From contig JADJPE010000005.1 in assembly GCA_016713425.1 (NCBI GenBank), forward strand, positions 930,001-994,000: DNA of 64,000 bases, given 5' to 3'. Shown here piece by piece: positions 16,489-24,826 of the stretch (position 1 is the stretch's first letter; every line of letters starts with the position of its first letter). Both the position numbers and the translations under genes were made by a program. The DNA comes from Deltaproteobacteria bacterium (GTDB lineage Bacteria; Myxococcota; Kuafuiibacteriia; Kuafuiibacteriales; Kuafuiibacteriaceae). Below the pieces are notes generated by a model that was not told where the DNA came from, did not search any database, and saw nothing but the letters and a program-made list of their open reading frames with translations.

Positions 16489-18657
16489 ATGTCGGTTTGG
16501 CTATCACGCGTCCTGGGTGAAGTTCCCGTCGGTGCGCGTACGGCGATTCAGCACGTCACACGTGCCTCGGCGGTGGCGACGATGACCTTCATGTTCGGGC
16601 ATGCGTCGGCCATGGGTCTTTCGGTCGACAGAGTCAGCGGGACCCGCACCACGACCGAAGTTTGTCGGGAAGTTCCGACTCAAAGCTCCCGGCTCGAAGA
16701 CCGGATGCACCCCGGTCTTACGCCTTCGGCTTGCCACGTGCGAAGGGACCTCGATGCGCTTTCTCGGTCGCCGACCGAGCGCCCGTCCACGACCGGGCGC
16801 CGTGCCGCCATTGAGTCCCTTCGAGCGCGCCCCTTGGAGGAGGTTTGGGCGCGCCGCGCCGAGGCGAAGCACGGTCATCTTTATGCTAGGGCTGCGGTCG
16901 ACGATCACTACCAGGACGTCTCATTTCCACGAGGCCTTCGCCTCGACGGAGATGCACCGCTCACGCCCGACGGCATCTCAGGCACCGCCTATCTTACGGG
17001 CGGACTCGGTGTCATCGAGGGACTCGAGGTCGTCGTGCGTCCCACCGATCATCCGATTCAAGGGCGCGGTCTGTCGGCACGCTTCTCGGTAACGCCGTCA
17101 GCGGGCGACCGCCTCGAATCCCGTTTAGCCAAAGAGCCTGCGACCAACTTGGTCGATCGATCGCGATTCTTTGCCCAACCCACCGAGCGAGGTGTCCGAT
17201 TGATTGAATCGGTCGATGAGCTCAGGGCGGCGCAGCTCCCGACGCAGGTGTCGAGTCTCCGACTTGGCGTGGCCGTTCGCTTCGAAGAACCGGGGCGATT
17301 CAGGGTCGACTACTCGCCGCACGAGGTCGCGAGTCGGGCGCTTTGGGGCGACGTGGAGATCTTGGCATGGGGTGAGAGCGAAGCGGCCTGGAAGAGGAAT
17401 CTTCGTGACGCGCTGGAGTTCTTGGGACTGGCCTCCGCATTGACACGCGGACCAACGCCCGAAGAGGAGTCTCTTCAGTTGAAGCTTTCGCTCCTCGAAA
17501 ACGCAGACCCTTACGCGCGTCTTGCGTTCCAGAAGGACTACGAATCCGGCTCCCTTTCGTCGAGGGATCTGGATGCCGCGCTTCGATGGGCACGTGTCCC
17601 GAAAGCGTTCGTCGATGACGCGAAATTCGCGCGCATTGCAGGGAGCCACATTGCAGCGGTCACGCCCGCCCAAAGTGAGGCTTACGCGCGGCATGGCGTG
17701 CAGGGCCTCCACCACTTGGTCTATCGGCTCGACGACCTGCCAAAGATCGTGGCCTCGGGTGGCCTCCTCTCGACCCTTCAGCGCCTTCGCGGCGGGCTTG
17801 TCAGCAGCGGCATGTCGAGTGCGCAGGACATCGATACGGGAGGCGCAATTTCCGTTTTTACGCGTGCGCACTTGGGTGGGAAGGGCCCGTATTTTTCGCC
17901 AGGACAAGTTGTCATATACATCAAGCCCGACGCGCTTGATCGGCTCGACCTCTACGGGTACGCGACCGATCAATTCGGTTCGACGAGTCGAGGACCCCCG
18001 CCCGAGATCAGCCGACCGCTCCTTGAGTTGGCGAAGCGTGTGCTGTCGTGCTCGCTGGGACGCGAAGGTCAGAGTCGGACGACCAGCGACATGCGATCTC
18101 GGTCGAATTCAAGTTGGAGTTCGAGATCGAGTTCGAGATCAAGTTCGAGTTCGAGTTCGACATTGAGAGACCAGCCCACGGACGAGGTCGCCGCGCGTTA
18201 CCTTCTGTCTCTTGCTCGATCGGCGGACGCCTTCGAGGGGGCGAATCTGAATCGCCCCGTGGGTGCCGAGCTCATTCGACAGATCGTAGCTCGCGGGTAC
18301 AATCGATCCGACTACTCGCAGACCAACGAGCTGATGTTCGGCGCGATCGTCCCGGTCCATGACATGGCTGCTTTCATCGTGGCGTCGGAAGCAGATCGCC
18401 AGTCGCTCATCAGTGGCCTTCACGCCATCGGGCTCAACAACATCAACGGCGAGCCGCTGGAGTCGTTCATCAAGCTCTGGGAAGAGATCCCTGAAGCCCC
18501 AAACTGGACGCCGTCAGACGATGCCAAGACCAAACGAGAGCCGCTCGATTTCTTCGTTGACCGGTCACTCTTCCCCAGCCCCCACACGCTATTGCGTCTT
18601 GGCGCGCGTCATCAAGTAGTCAACGAGCTCGTTGACGTTCGTCGTTGTCACGTTTGA
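16489..18657 (+). CDS. Large protein with possible ADP-ribosyltransferase-like C-terminal domain
   Basis: 722 aa from ATG 16489 (MSVWLSRV); the frame is open from 16201, but the earlier part is repeat-flanked and rich in Arg/Thr/Ser. The first ~400 residues are not recognised. From ~residue 404 a segment (GLHHLVYRLDDLP, then IVASGGLLS) resembles the opening of DarT-like and other ART folds, where a His strand precedes an x-SGGLL helix; the later QTNELMFGAIV (Glu614) resembles their catalytic Glu strand. The identification is tentative. A Ser/Arg-rich microsatellite insertion lies between these two parts. No signal peptide is evident. The 3' end overlaps the convergent SPFH gene by 69 nt. Possible toxin or effector; no antitoxin is seen. 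Confidence 0.6.
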   Translation: MSVWLSRVLGEVPVGARTAIQHVTRASAVATMTFMFGHASAMGLSVDRVSGTRTTTEVCREVPTQSSRLEDRMHPGLTPSACHVRRDLDALSRSPTERPSTTGRRAAIESLRARPLEEVWARRAEAKHGHLYARAAVDDHYQDVSFPRGLRLDGDAPLTPDGISGTAYLTGGLGVIEGLEVVVRPTDHPIQGRGLSARFSVTPSAGDRLESRLAKEPATNLVDRSRFFAQPTERGVRLIESVDELRAAQLPTQVSSLRLGVAVRFEEPGRFRVDYSPHEVASRALWGDVEILAWGESEAAWKRNLRDALEFLGLASALTRGPTPEEESLQLKLSLLENADPYARLAFQKDYESGSLSSRDLDAALRWARVPKAFVDDAKFARIAGSHIAAVTPAQSEAYARHGVQGLHHLVYRLDDLPKIVASGGLLSTLQRLRGGLVSSGMSSAQDIDTGGAISVFTRAHLGGKGPYFSPGQVVIYIKPDALDRLDLYGYATDQFGSTSRGPPPEISRPLLELAKRVLSCSLGREGQSRTTSDMRSRSNSSWSSRSSSRSSSSSSSTLRDQPTDEVAARYLLSLARSADAFEGANLNRPVGAELIRQIVARGYNRSDYSQTNELMFGAIVPVHDMAAFIVASEADRQSLISGLHAIGLNNINGEPLESFIKLWEEIPEAPNWTPSDDAKTKREPLDFFVDRSLFPSPHTLLRLGARHQVVNELVDVRRCHV
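18104..18168. repeat. TTCGAG-type hexanucleotide tract inside the ART-like gene
   Basis: Imperfect TTCGAG / ATCGAG / ATCAAG units in frame encode a Ser/Arg stretch of about 20 residues in the middle of the putative catalytic domain. Confidence 0.8.
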
Positions 18658-19596
18658 CGCAGGCACAAGCATGATGTGCTTCTTCGCAAGTTGCTTTGCG
18701 AGCTGCATTTTCACGTAAGCGTCGCCGCCGAGCTTTCCCAACGCTTCTGCTTCCTTGCGCGTAGCCTCGGCCTTGGCGCGGCCGGCAGCGAGGATCGCCT
18801 TCGCCTCATTCGACTTGGTTTGGTAATATCCGTCCGCTTCGTTGCGCGTTCGACCCGCGGCGCCCATCGCCTCCTCGCGAAGCTGGTTCCACTCCGCGCG
18901 CTTGGCCTCAAGTTCCGATTGCTTCTGCTGAACCATATTCTTCTGCTGCTCGATCAGGGTCTGAACATCGGCCTCCGCCTGTTTCTGCGCGTTGATCGCG
19001 TTCTGATAGGCTTCATCGAAACGATGCTGCTGAACCTGGAGCATATCGACCAACACGCCATAGGGGGCGAGCGTTTGTGCGAGACGGTCCTTGGCTTTCG
19101 CCGCCATGTCATTCTTGATCGTCACCTGGTAGTACTGCTCGCTGGTAATCTCGTTGAAAACATCGCGAATCACCGACCGCGAGACCGGACGCACGAGACG
19201 TTCTTTGATCTCGTCGATCGACTGCCCAACATTCTTGATTACGTCGCCCGCCTTCATGGGATCGACCCGCCACATCACGTTCACATCGATGAAGACATTG
19301 TTCCCGTCGCTCGTCTTGAAGGTGATGTCGTCGGGCACCGGACGATCACCCTCGTCCGCATTCGCGTTCATCAGCAGGTTCTGCTGACTGATCGGGATGG
19401 TCGTCCACGCGTTGATGATGGGTGCCACGAAGTAGACGCCACCCGGCGAATAGACTTGCTGCGCGCCGCGGGATTCGATGACGCCCAGCAACGTGGTCCG
19501 GATACCGACCTCCGTCGAGCTGGTCGCTTCACAACCCGAAAGAAAGAAGATCCCTACGAAAACTGTCGGCACCAGATGGCTCAACAAACGCTTCAT
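18589..19596 (-). CDS. SPFH/Band-7 (prohibitin-like) lipoprotein
   Basis: 335 aa, start ATG 19596 after GGGAGG and overlapping the preceding gene's stop as ATGA. It has a lipoprotein signal (FFLSGC), an SPFH domain (TTLLGVIESRGAQQVYSPG in short form, later FKTSDGNNVFIDVNVMWRV), then a long Ala/Glu/Gln-rich helix (QKQAEADVQTLIEQQKN region) typical of prohibitin/flotillin coiled coils. SPFH proteins form large membrane-ring assemblies that organise lipids and proteases. The lipoprotein anchor, instead of an N-terminal TM, suggests the outer leaflet or periplasmic face. Confidence 0.87.
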   Translation of the reverse strand: MKRLLSHLVPTVFVGIFFLSGCEATSSTEVGIRTTLLGVIESRGAQQVYSPGGVYFVAPIINAWTTIPISQQNLLMNANADEGDRPVPDDITFKTSDGNNVFIDVNVMWRVDPMKAGDVIKNVGQSIDEIKERLVRPVSRSVIRDVFNEITSEQYYQVTIKNDMAAKAKDRLAQTLAPYGVLVDMLQVQQHRFDEAYQNAINAQKQAEADVQTLIEQQKNMVQQKQSELEAKRAEWNQLREEAMGAAGRTRNEADGYYQTKSNEAKAILAAGRAKAEATRKEAEALGKLGGDAYVKMQLAKQLAKKHIMLVPASNVTTTNVNELVDYLMTRAKTQ

Positions 19597-20732
19597 CGCT
19601 GTGTACCTCCCGAGGTCCCGCCTCGAAGCCCAATGAGAGCCCACGTCTCGCGTATGAAGGTCACGTATTGCTCGGGCGTCATCGCCGCGCCTTCGATGTT
19701 GTCGAACATCTTGGCCGTCTCGAGTGCGACGACGTAGCGCCCTCCAGAGCTGGTAAGAGCCTCTGAGGCCAATCGCTTCGCCTCGGCCTCTGCAATCCCA
19801 AGTTCCAGATCAGCCTTCGCTCTCACCTCGGCCGAATAGAGCTCTGCTTCCGCGCGGATCTTGGCGATCTCGGCCTTGATTTCGGACTCCGCGATCGTGA
19901 TCGCAGCGTTGCCTCGAGACTCGATCTCTTGGCGCTTCGCACGCTCCTCGTTCACAAGACTCTCTTTGCGGTTCTTGACCGTGAGCTGAACCGCGACCTT
20001 CTTGTCTTGGAGCGAGCGTTCATAGCTTTCGCTGTACAAATAGTTCCGCAAGAGCAGCTTTTCGACCCGCAGCCCTCGCTCCTTGAACCGCGCCCTCAGA
20101 AAATCCTCGGCTTCCGTAACCGCCTGAACGCGCGACTCCTCACCGTAGAAGGCCTCGGCGCTCATCTTGCCGAGCGTTGCGACCACGCCATTGCGGAAGG
20201 TGTTCACGACGAATCCGTCGACGTAGAGGCTGCCCCAGCCAAACTCGCGAGCGATCTTGACGGGATCTTCGATCGAATAGAGCAACGAGACATCACAGGA
20301 GACCGCATAGCCATCGGATGTTTGCACGTTGATGGCATCAATCCGACGGTGCGTTCCCTGTCCGAGCAAGTGCTCACGTCGATCCCAGTAGCTGTCGACG
20401 CTCGCCAGCAGCCTTCGGTCGCCTCTCGACTTGGCTCGCGTATGCTTCTCCTCGTCGGAGGCCTCCAGCAAATGAATCTCGCGCGAGAACGGATGGATGG
20501 TCGTCCCCGGCCCAACGAAATAGAGCCCCGGTCCGAACATTTCGTCGCCGATGCCGCTGTTCGGACCGAACCGCACCTGCTGCACGCCAAACTGGTTCGG
20601 CATCACGCGCTCGGTGCACGCGCCGTAGACGATGCCAAGCCCAAGCACCAACCCAGCGGCTCCAAGTAGTCCAAACCGTGCCGAGGAAACGATGCGCCCA
20701 AGCGCCGCCTTCTTTCCTTTCACTTCAACCAT
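19593..20732 (-). CDS. SPFH/Band-7 membrane protein
   Basis: 379 aa with an N-terminal transmembrane segment (residues ~20-37), then an SPFH domain (VMPNQFGVQQVRFGP, FGPGLYFVGPG, SDGYAVSCDVSLLYSI) and a long charged helix with repeated Ala/Glu (AEIAKIRAEAELYSAEVRA region). HflK/flotillin-like. It is paralogous to the next gene and their stop/start overlap by 4 nt, so the two probably assemble together. The insertion around residues 85-125 (LLASVDSYWDRREHLLG) is not typical. Confidence 0.87.
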   Translation of the reverse strand: MVEVKGKKAALGRIVSSARFGLLGAAGLVLGLGIVYGACTERVMPNQFGVQQVRFGPNSGIGDEMFGPGLYFVGPGTTIHPFSREIHLLEASDEEKHTRAKSRGDRRLLASVDSYWDRREHLLGQGTHRRIDAINVQTSDGYAVSCDVSLLYSIEDPVKIAREFGWGSLYVDGFVVNTFRNGVVATLGKMSAEAFYGEESRVQAVTEAEDFLRARFKERGLRVEKLLLRNYLYSESYERSLQDKKVAVQLTVKNRKESLVNEERAKRQEIESRGNAAITIAESEIKAEIAKIRAEAELYSAEVRAKADLELGIAEAEAKRLASEALTSSGGRYVVALETAKMFDNIEGAAMTPEQYVTFIRETWALIGLRGGTSGGTQR

Positions 20733-20734
20733 CT

Positions 20735-21502
20735 TCAGTCGTCCTTCCGTTGTTCCAAAATACGTTTCTCCAAGTCGTCTCGGCCTCGGCGTCTGCGATC
20801 ATCGACCTCGTCCCCCGTTTTCAGCGCGCTCGCGTCATCCACGTCGTCCGCCGACCGCGCGTGAGCGACCAAACGTGGCTTGGTCAGTGCCTTGAGCTCG
20901 CCGATCGGCTCCCCGTACGTCGAGTAGGCTTGCTCGAGCCGAAGCATTTCTCGGCCCACACTCACGACCAAACGATTGAGCTCGGCCTCATAGCGCCGAA
21001 TGGCCAGGTAGGCGCGTAGGTTTGGAAAGAGAAGCCCCGCCAACATGAACGGCAGGATCCACTCTCGCTGCCAAATCGGTATGAAAGGCGCAACGAGCAC
21101 GAAGCCGCCAATCACCATGCCTAGGAGCGCGAAGCCGATCCGCTCCACTGGGTGCAAACTGGAACGCGTCAGATAGAAATCATTGCGCTCGCGGCTGGTG
21201 AAACGCATCGCAAGCCGCACATAGGCGGGGATGACCACCGTGCGGAAGAGCCGATCGATCTCGTCGGACCACGACGCCAAGGCCGATTCCGACAAGTGAG
21301 GCTCTTCGTCTTCGAACAGGCGGCGAAGACGTTCGAACTCACGTTCGTAGATCTCGAAAAAGAAGCGTTGGCACGCGTCCTCTCCCGCTGCGATCGTCGC
21401 TTCGGTCAGGCCGTTGCGTCGATCCTCGAAAGACTGGATCAAAGTATCGACATATCGCTCGAGCGGACTGGGCACGAGCTCGAGCGCTCTTCTGCGACGC
21501 AT
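20735..21502 (-). CDS. Two-TM membrane protein of unknown function in the SPFH operon
   Basis: 255 aa. The N-terminal half is helical and charged (ERYVDTLIQSFEDRRNG, FEIYEREFERLRRLFEDEE). Two adjacent hydrophobic segments follow (GFALLGMVIGGFVLVAPFI and WILPFMLAGLLFPNLRAYLA), then a cytoplasmic, highly charged tail. Starts 6 nt after the GST-like gene and ends 2 nt before the first SPFH gene. The family is not recognised; the context suggests a membrane partner of the SPFH pair. Confidence 0.75.
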   Translation of the reverse strand: MRRRRALELVPSPLERYVDTLIQSFEDRRNGLTEATIAAGEDACQRFFFEIYEREFERLRRLFEDEEPHLSESALASWSDEIDRLFRTVVIPAYVRLAMRFTSRERNDFYLTRSSLHPVERIGFALLGMVIGGFVLVAPFIPIWQREWILPFMLAGLLFPNLRAYLAIRRYEAELNRLVVSVGREMLRLEQAYSTYGEPIGELKALTKPRLVAHARSADDVDDASALKTGDEVDDRRRRGRDDLEKRILEQRKDD

Positions 21503-21508
21503 ACGGGG

Positions 21509-22150
21509 TCAGTCTTTCCAGTGCGGAGGAAAGGTCTTCGCAAAGAATGGCTTCGACTCGACGCGCGCCATGAGACTCCGGATCCGCGGCCCGAGCGACT
21601 CGAACGGGCGGCGATGGGCCGGCATACGCTCGGCCAGCCGACGGAGCAAAGCGAAATGCGGATAGAGCGCATAGTCCGCGTAACTCCGCTCCGACTCGGG
21701 AACGGCCATATCGAGGGCCTGTTCGATCGCATCCCCTTCGCGCAGGAGCCCCTCGGTCGCACGTTCGATGAGCGCCGGGTCACCGTCGCCTCGGGGGCGG
21801 AACAAGGTCTCGGAAAAGAGCTTTCGGGCGGTCGGATAGTAGGTGTTGTCACCCTCGAAGGCCAACCGACGAACGAGCGCACGCGCCTGGCGATCGACAG
21901 GCAGAAGCGGTGGCTCGGGAAAGGTGTCATCCAGATACTCGACAATCGCCGTCGACTCGTAGAGGGCGAAATCATCGTGAACGATGGACGGGACCCGCCC
22001 GCGTGGGTTGATCGCGAGGTACGCAGGCGTCTTCAGATCCCCGCCCGAAAACGACAACGTATGGAGCTCGTACGCCAAGCCCTTATGCTCAAGCGCCAGC
22101 CACACCTTCCACGCAAACGGCGATCCCGAACCATAGTAGAAGTGCAACAT
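21509..22150 (-). CDS. Glutathione S-transferase family protein
   Basis: 213 aa, start at MLHFYYGSG; the longer frame to 22471 crosses repeat sequence. It shows the GST N-terminal thioredoxin-like domain with a SPFAWKVWLALEHKG helix, the cis-Pro GRVPSIV and the glutathione-binding ESTAIVEYL motif, then a helical C-terminal domain. The catalytic residue is probably the Ser of GSGSP. It is the first gene of the operon with the two-TM protein and two SPFH proteins; the link to membrane stress is inference. Confidence 0.85.
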   Translation of the reverse strand: MLHFYYGSGSPFAWKVWLALEHKGLAYELHTLSFSGGDLKTPAYLAINPRGRVPSIVHDDFALYESTAIVEYLDDTFPEPPLLPVDRQARALVRRLAFEGDNTYYPTARKLFSETLFRPRGDGDPALIERATEGLLREGDAIEQALDMAVPESERSYADYALYPHFALLRRLAERMPAHRRPFESLGPRIRSLMARVESKPFFAKTFPPHWKD

Positions 22151-22257
22151 GGGCCCCGAATACGCGGTTTTCCCACTATCCGCAACGCCAAGCCTCGCGA
22201 GCGTGCCGATTCTCGCGTCAGCAAGACCGCCCTCATCCGTGCGCCCTTCCTTGCGAA

Positions 22258-22495
22258 TCCGGCATCGGCCATCGGCCATCGGCCATCCGCCATCGGCCAT
22301 CCGGCATCCGGCACGGGCATGAGCATCAAGCCTCCGAACCCGAACCCGAACCCGAATCCGGTTTTCGAACGTGGCGAACGAACGGTCGGAAGAAGCGTTC
22401 GAGACGAAGGCAGACGAAGCGTCGAGCGACAGGTCGGTGCTTCGCCTCCGAACTTCGGCCGGGTGGAACAAGGCGGGTGGAACAAGGCGGGTGAA
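22258..22495. repeat. Cluster of microsatellites between divergent genes
   Basis: Contains CGGCATC/CGGCCAT repeats (22258-22320), CGAACC repeats (22335-22362) and a GGGTGGAACAAGGC direct repeat (22460-22495). No gene is supported in 22151-22582, which should carry the promoters of both flanking operons. Confidence 0.8.
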
Positions 22496-22582
22496 ACATC
22501 CGCGGTGACGTCACCGTTCATCCGATTTCGCCCTGCGGACAGGCGCCATCGGCAGGTGAGAACCGCTGGCCCGACTCCTGCT

Positions 22583-24070
22583 ATGGGCCACCGCATGGGC
22601 ACCGTCACAAGGACAACTTTCAAATCTGATTTGGGGCGCGATGGCGGCTCAATCAACGTCGCGAGCATGAGCCCGGACCTTGAGAAGGCCATCAAAGCGA
22701 GCGGAGCAAGCGAAGCCGAGGTCAAGAAAACGCTCGCGAAGATCGCCGGTTCGGACGGTATCATTCGGGGGCAATCAGAACTCGGAGCACTTTTCAAATA
22801 TGTTGATGGCTTCGACAAGAACGGTTCTTCGTCCTCGATCGCAACGTCGAAAAACGGTGTCGACACAACGAGCGGCAAGCTGTTCGCGGGACTCAAGGCC
22901 GACACCGACCGAAGCCGCACTGCGGCTTCGAAGAAAGGTGCGCTTCGGTTCGCCGGCGACACGAAGCTCGAGGCGGTGTCAGCTGGAAACCAGATTCTCA
23001 AGGTTGGCTCAAAGGGTGAGAGTGTAAAGAAGGTGCAGCAGGCGCTCCTAGACATGGGGTACAAGATCCCAAGCGGCGCCAACGGGACGTTCGACGCCAA
23101 AACGGCGCACGCGGTGAAGCAGTTTCAGCGGGATGTCGGCCTCGACGCCGACGGCAAGGTCGGCAAGGACACGATCGGCGCGCTCAAGCAAACGGCACCC
23201 GCGCCCGGAAAGCGTCTCGAACGTTCGGCCGAATACGACAAACTTTACAAGGATGGGCGGCTGGATATGACCGTCGCCATCGGCTACGACGAAGGCGGGG
23301 CCCACCAGTCGAAGGCGCTGGAAGTGGTGAACGGCTTGAAGAAGGATGGCTACAAGCCGCTCGATGTATCCAAGCTCGACGCGAAGGAAAAGACTCGACT
23401 CGGACTCACGCCCGATCGCTTCGACCCGAACGCACAGTACTTCCACAAGGCCTTCAAGGATCCGAAGACGAACAAGGACGTCGACGCGGTCGTCCGAATG
23501 ATCGAACCGGGCACCGACGGCAAGGTTGCACGCGATAGCTTCAAACAGGGGCTCGAACAAGACGAAGTCGTCATATACGCCGGCCACGCGCGCTATGGAA
23601 CCGGACCCGACTTTGATGAGAAGAAGAGCGGAGACGGGAACTTCGTCGTCGACGAGAAGGGCAACCGGCATCACGAGAAGCCTCCGGCCGTGCTCAAGAA
23701 CGCGATCAAAGGACGAAAGACCGACCTCGATCAGCTCAAAGGCCGACCAGACTACCAGTTGGTCATCATGAACGGCTGCTCGACGGAAGAGTACCTGAAG
23801 AATCTCCGGGACCCGGAAACGTTCAAAGGACGAGACGACAACAATACCGATCTGATTACGACCTCACAGCCAACGTGGGTCGCCACCGGCGGGGATCACG
23901 TGTTGGCTTTCATGCGAGGTGTAACGTCGCGACAAAACAACGCCGATATGCTGGACGCTCACGACCAGATCGAGGTCGCCTACAGCAAGAAGATCGGCGA
24001 GACTTCGGGCGAGCAGTGCTTTGGCTCCAACGGATTCTTGAACAACGACGAGAACCGAGAGGTACCATGA
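22583..24070 (+). CDS. Peptidoglycan-binding protein with possible caspase-like (clan CD) domain
   Basis: 495 aa; the start is at 22583 (22595 also possible) because the in-frame sequence upstream is antisense to GST and repeats. Residues ~139-205 form a PG_binding_1 domain (GSKGESVKKVQQALLDMGY, FDAKTAHAVKQFQ). The C-terminal part has VVIYAGHAR (His335) and LVIMNGCST (Cys399), a spacing and strand context like the His-Cys dyad of clan CD peptidases (caspase, gingipain). That assignment is inference. No signal peptide is obvious, so the PG-binding domain implies unusual export or a phage/effector-like role. The stop overlaps the next start (ATGA). Confidence 0.75.
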   Translation: MGHRMGTVTRTTFKSDLGRDGGSINVASMSPDLEKAIKASGASEAEVKKTLAKIAGSDGIIRGQSELGALFKYVDGFDKNGSSSSIATSKNGVDTTSGKLFAGLKADTDRSRTAASKKGALRFAGDTKLEAVSAGNQILKVGSKGESVKKVQQALLDMGYKIPSGANGTFDAKTAHAVKQFQRDVGLDADGKVGKDTIGALKQTAPAPGKRLERSAEYDKLYKDGRLDMTVAIGYDEGGAHQSKALEVVNGLKKDGYKPLDVSKLDAKEKTRLGLTPDRFDPNAQYFHKAFKDPKTNKDVDAVVRMIEPGTDGKVARDSFKQGLEQDEVVIYAGHARYGTGPDFDEKKSGDGNFVVDEKGNRHHEKPPAVLKNAIKGRKTDLDQLKGRPDYQLVIMNGCSTEEYLKNLRDPETFKGRDDNNTDLITTSQPTWVATGGDHVLAFMRGVTSRQNNADMLDAHDQIEVAYSKKIGETSGEQCFGSNGFLNNDENREVP

Positions 24071-24816
24071 TGCTTTCTTCCAACGTCCTCAAGGCGATCC
24101 AGCTCGCAAGCCTCGGCGCCGGTTGCGCCACGGCGGCCTCGGCCTCGGCCTCGGCAGAACCGCCCGCAAGAGCCCCCTTGACCACCCAGGCAAGAGAGCC
24201 CGCGATGGACATGTCGGCCCGGGTTCGGGAAAAGATCGCGGTCATCGCCGGACGCAACATCGGGCACGAAGAGAAGCCCAGTGTTCGGATCGAGGCGATC
24301 CGAGCACTCGCCGAAATGATGGACGAGACGGCGGTCGGTCCGCTTGCCGTCCTCCTAGAGAACAGCGCATCGGACGCGATTCGAGCCGAGATCGCAAGCG
24401 CGCTCAAGAAGCTCAACGCGGGCAACGTTCTGGCGAAAGCGGCCAGCGATCCTCGACCCGAGGTCCGAACGCAAGCACTACGTCTGCTTCGCGTCGTGTG
24501 CGATCGGGCTTCAGAGGGGTCGGCGAAAGCCATGCGGGCAGGGCTCGACGACCCCGATCCAACGGTCCGCACAACGGCCGCCACCGCACTCGGACGCTGT
24601 GGGGGGCCCGTGGATGTCCCTGCGTTGGCCGGCCGGCTGACCGACGAGAACGATGAGGTTCGATCGGCGGTCGCTCAAGCGCTGGGCAACTTCCAAGATG
24701 CCCGCGCCCAAGCAGCGCTCGAGAAGGCATTGGAAAATGAGGCCGACCCATTCGTTCAGGTGTTCATTCGCGGCTCGCTCAAGCGTTTGAAGGCGAAGTC
24801 GACGACCCCGCGGTGA
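24067..24816 (+). CDS. HEAT-repeat protein, probably exported
   Basis: 249 aa; the ATG overlaps the stop of the peptidoglycan-binding gene. The N-terminus (VLKAIQLASLGAGCATAASA) may be a signal peptide, with SASASA from a CTCGGC repeat. The rest is a string of HEAT/PBS-lyase-like helical repeats (RIEAIRALAEMMDETAVGPLA, PTVRTTAATALGRC, NDEVRSAVAQALGNF), a scaffold for protein binding. Translational coupling indicates that it works with the upstream PG-binding protein, perhaps as a partner or inhibitor of the possible protease (inference). Confidence 0.8.
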   Translation: MMLSSNVLKAIQLASLGAGCATAASASASAEPPARAPLTTQAREPAMDMSARVREKIAVIAGRNIGHEEKPSVRIEAIRALAEMMDETAVGPLAVLLENSASDAIRAEIASALKKLNAGNVLAKAASDPRPEVRTQALRLLRVVCDRASEGSAKAMRAGLDDPDPTVRTTAATALGRCGGPVDVPALAGRLTDENDEVRSAVAQALGNFQDARAQAALEKALENEADPFVQVFIRGSLKRLKAKSTTPR

Positions 24817-24826
24817 AAGGTCGAGC

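Noticed and set aside
15848..16507. Minus-strand frame of 219 aa with GFDGFDG repeats
   Set aside because: It is produced by the 9-bp repeat, which stays open in all frames; no ribosome site or family features.
20374..20669. Plus-strand frames across the SPFH genes
   Set aside because: Shadows of conserved SPFH coding sequence.
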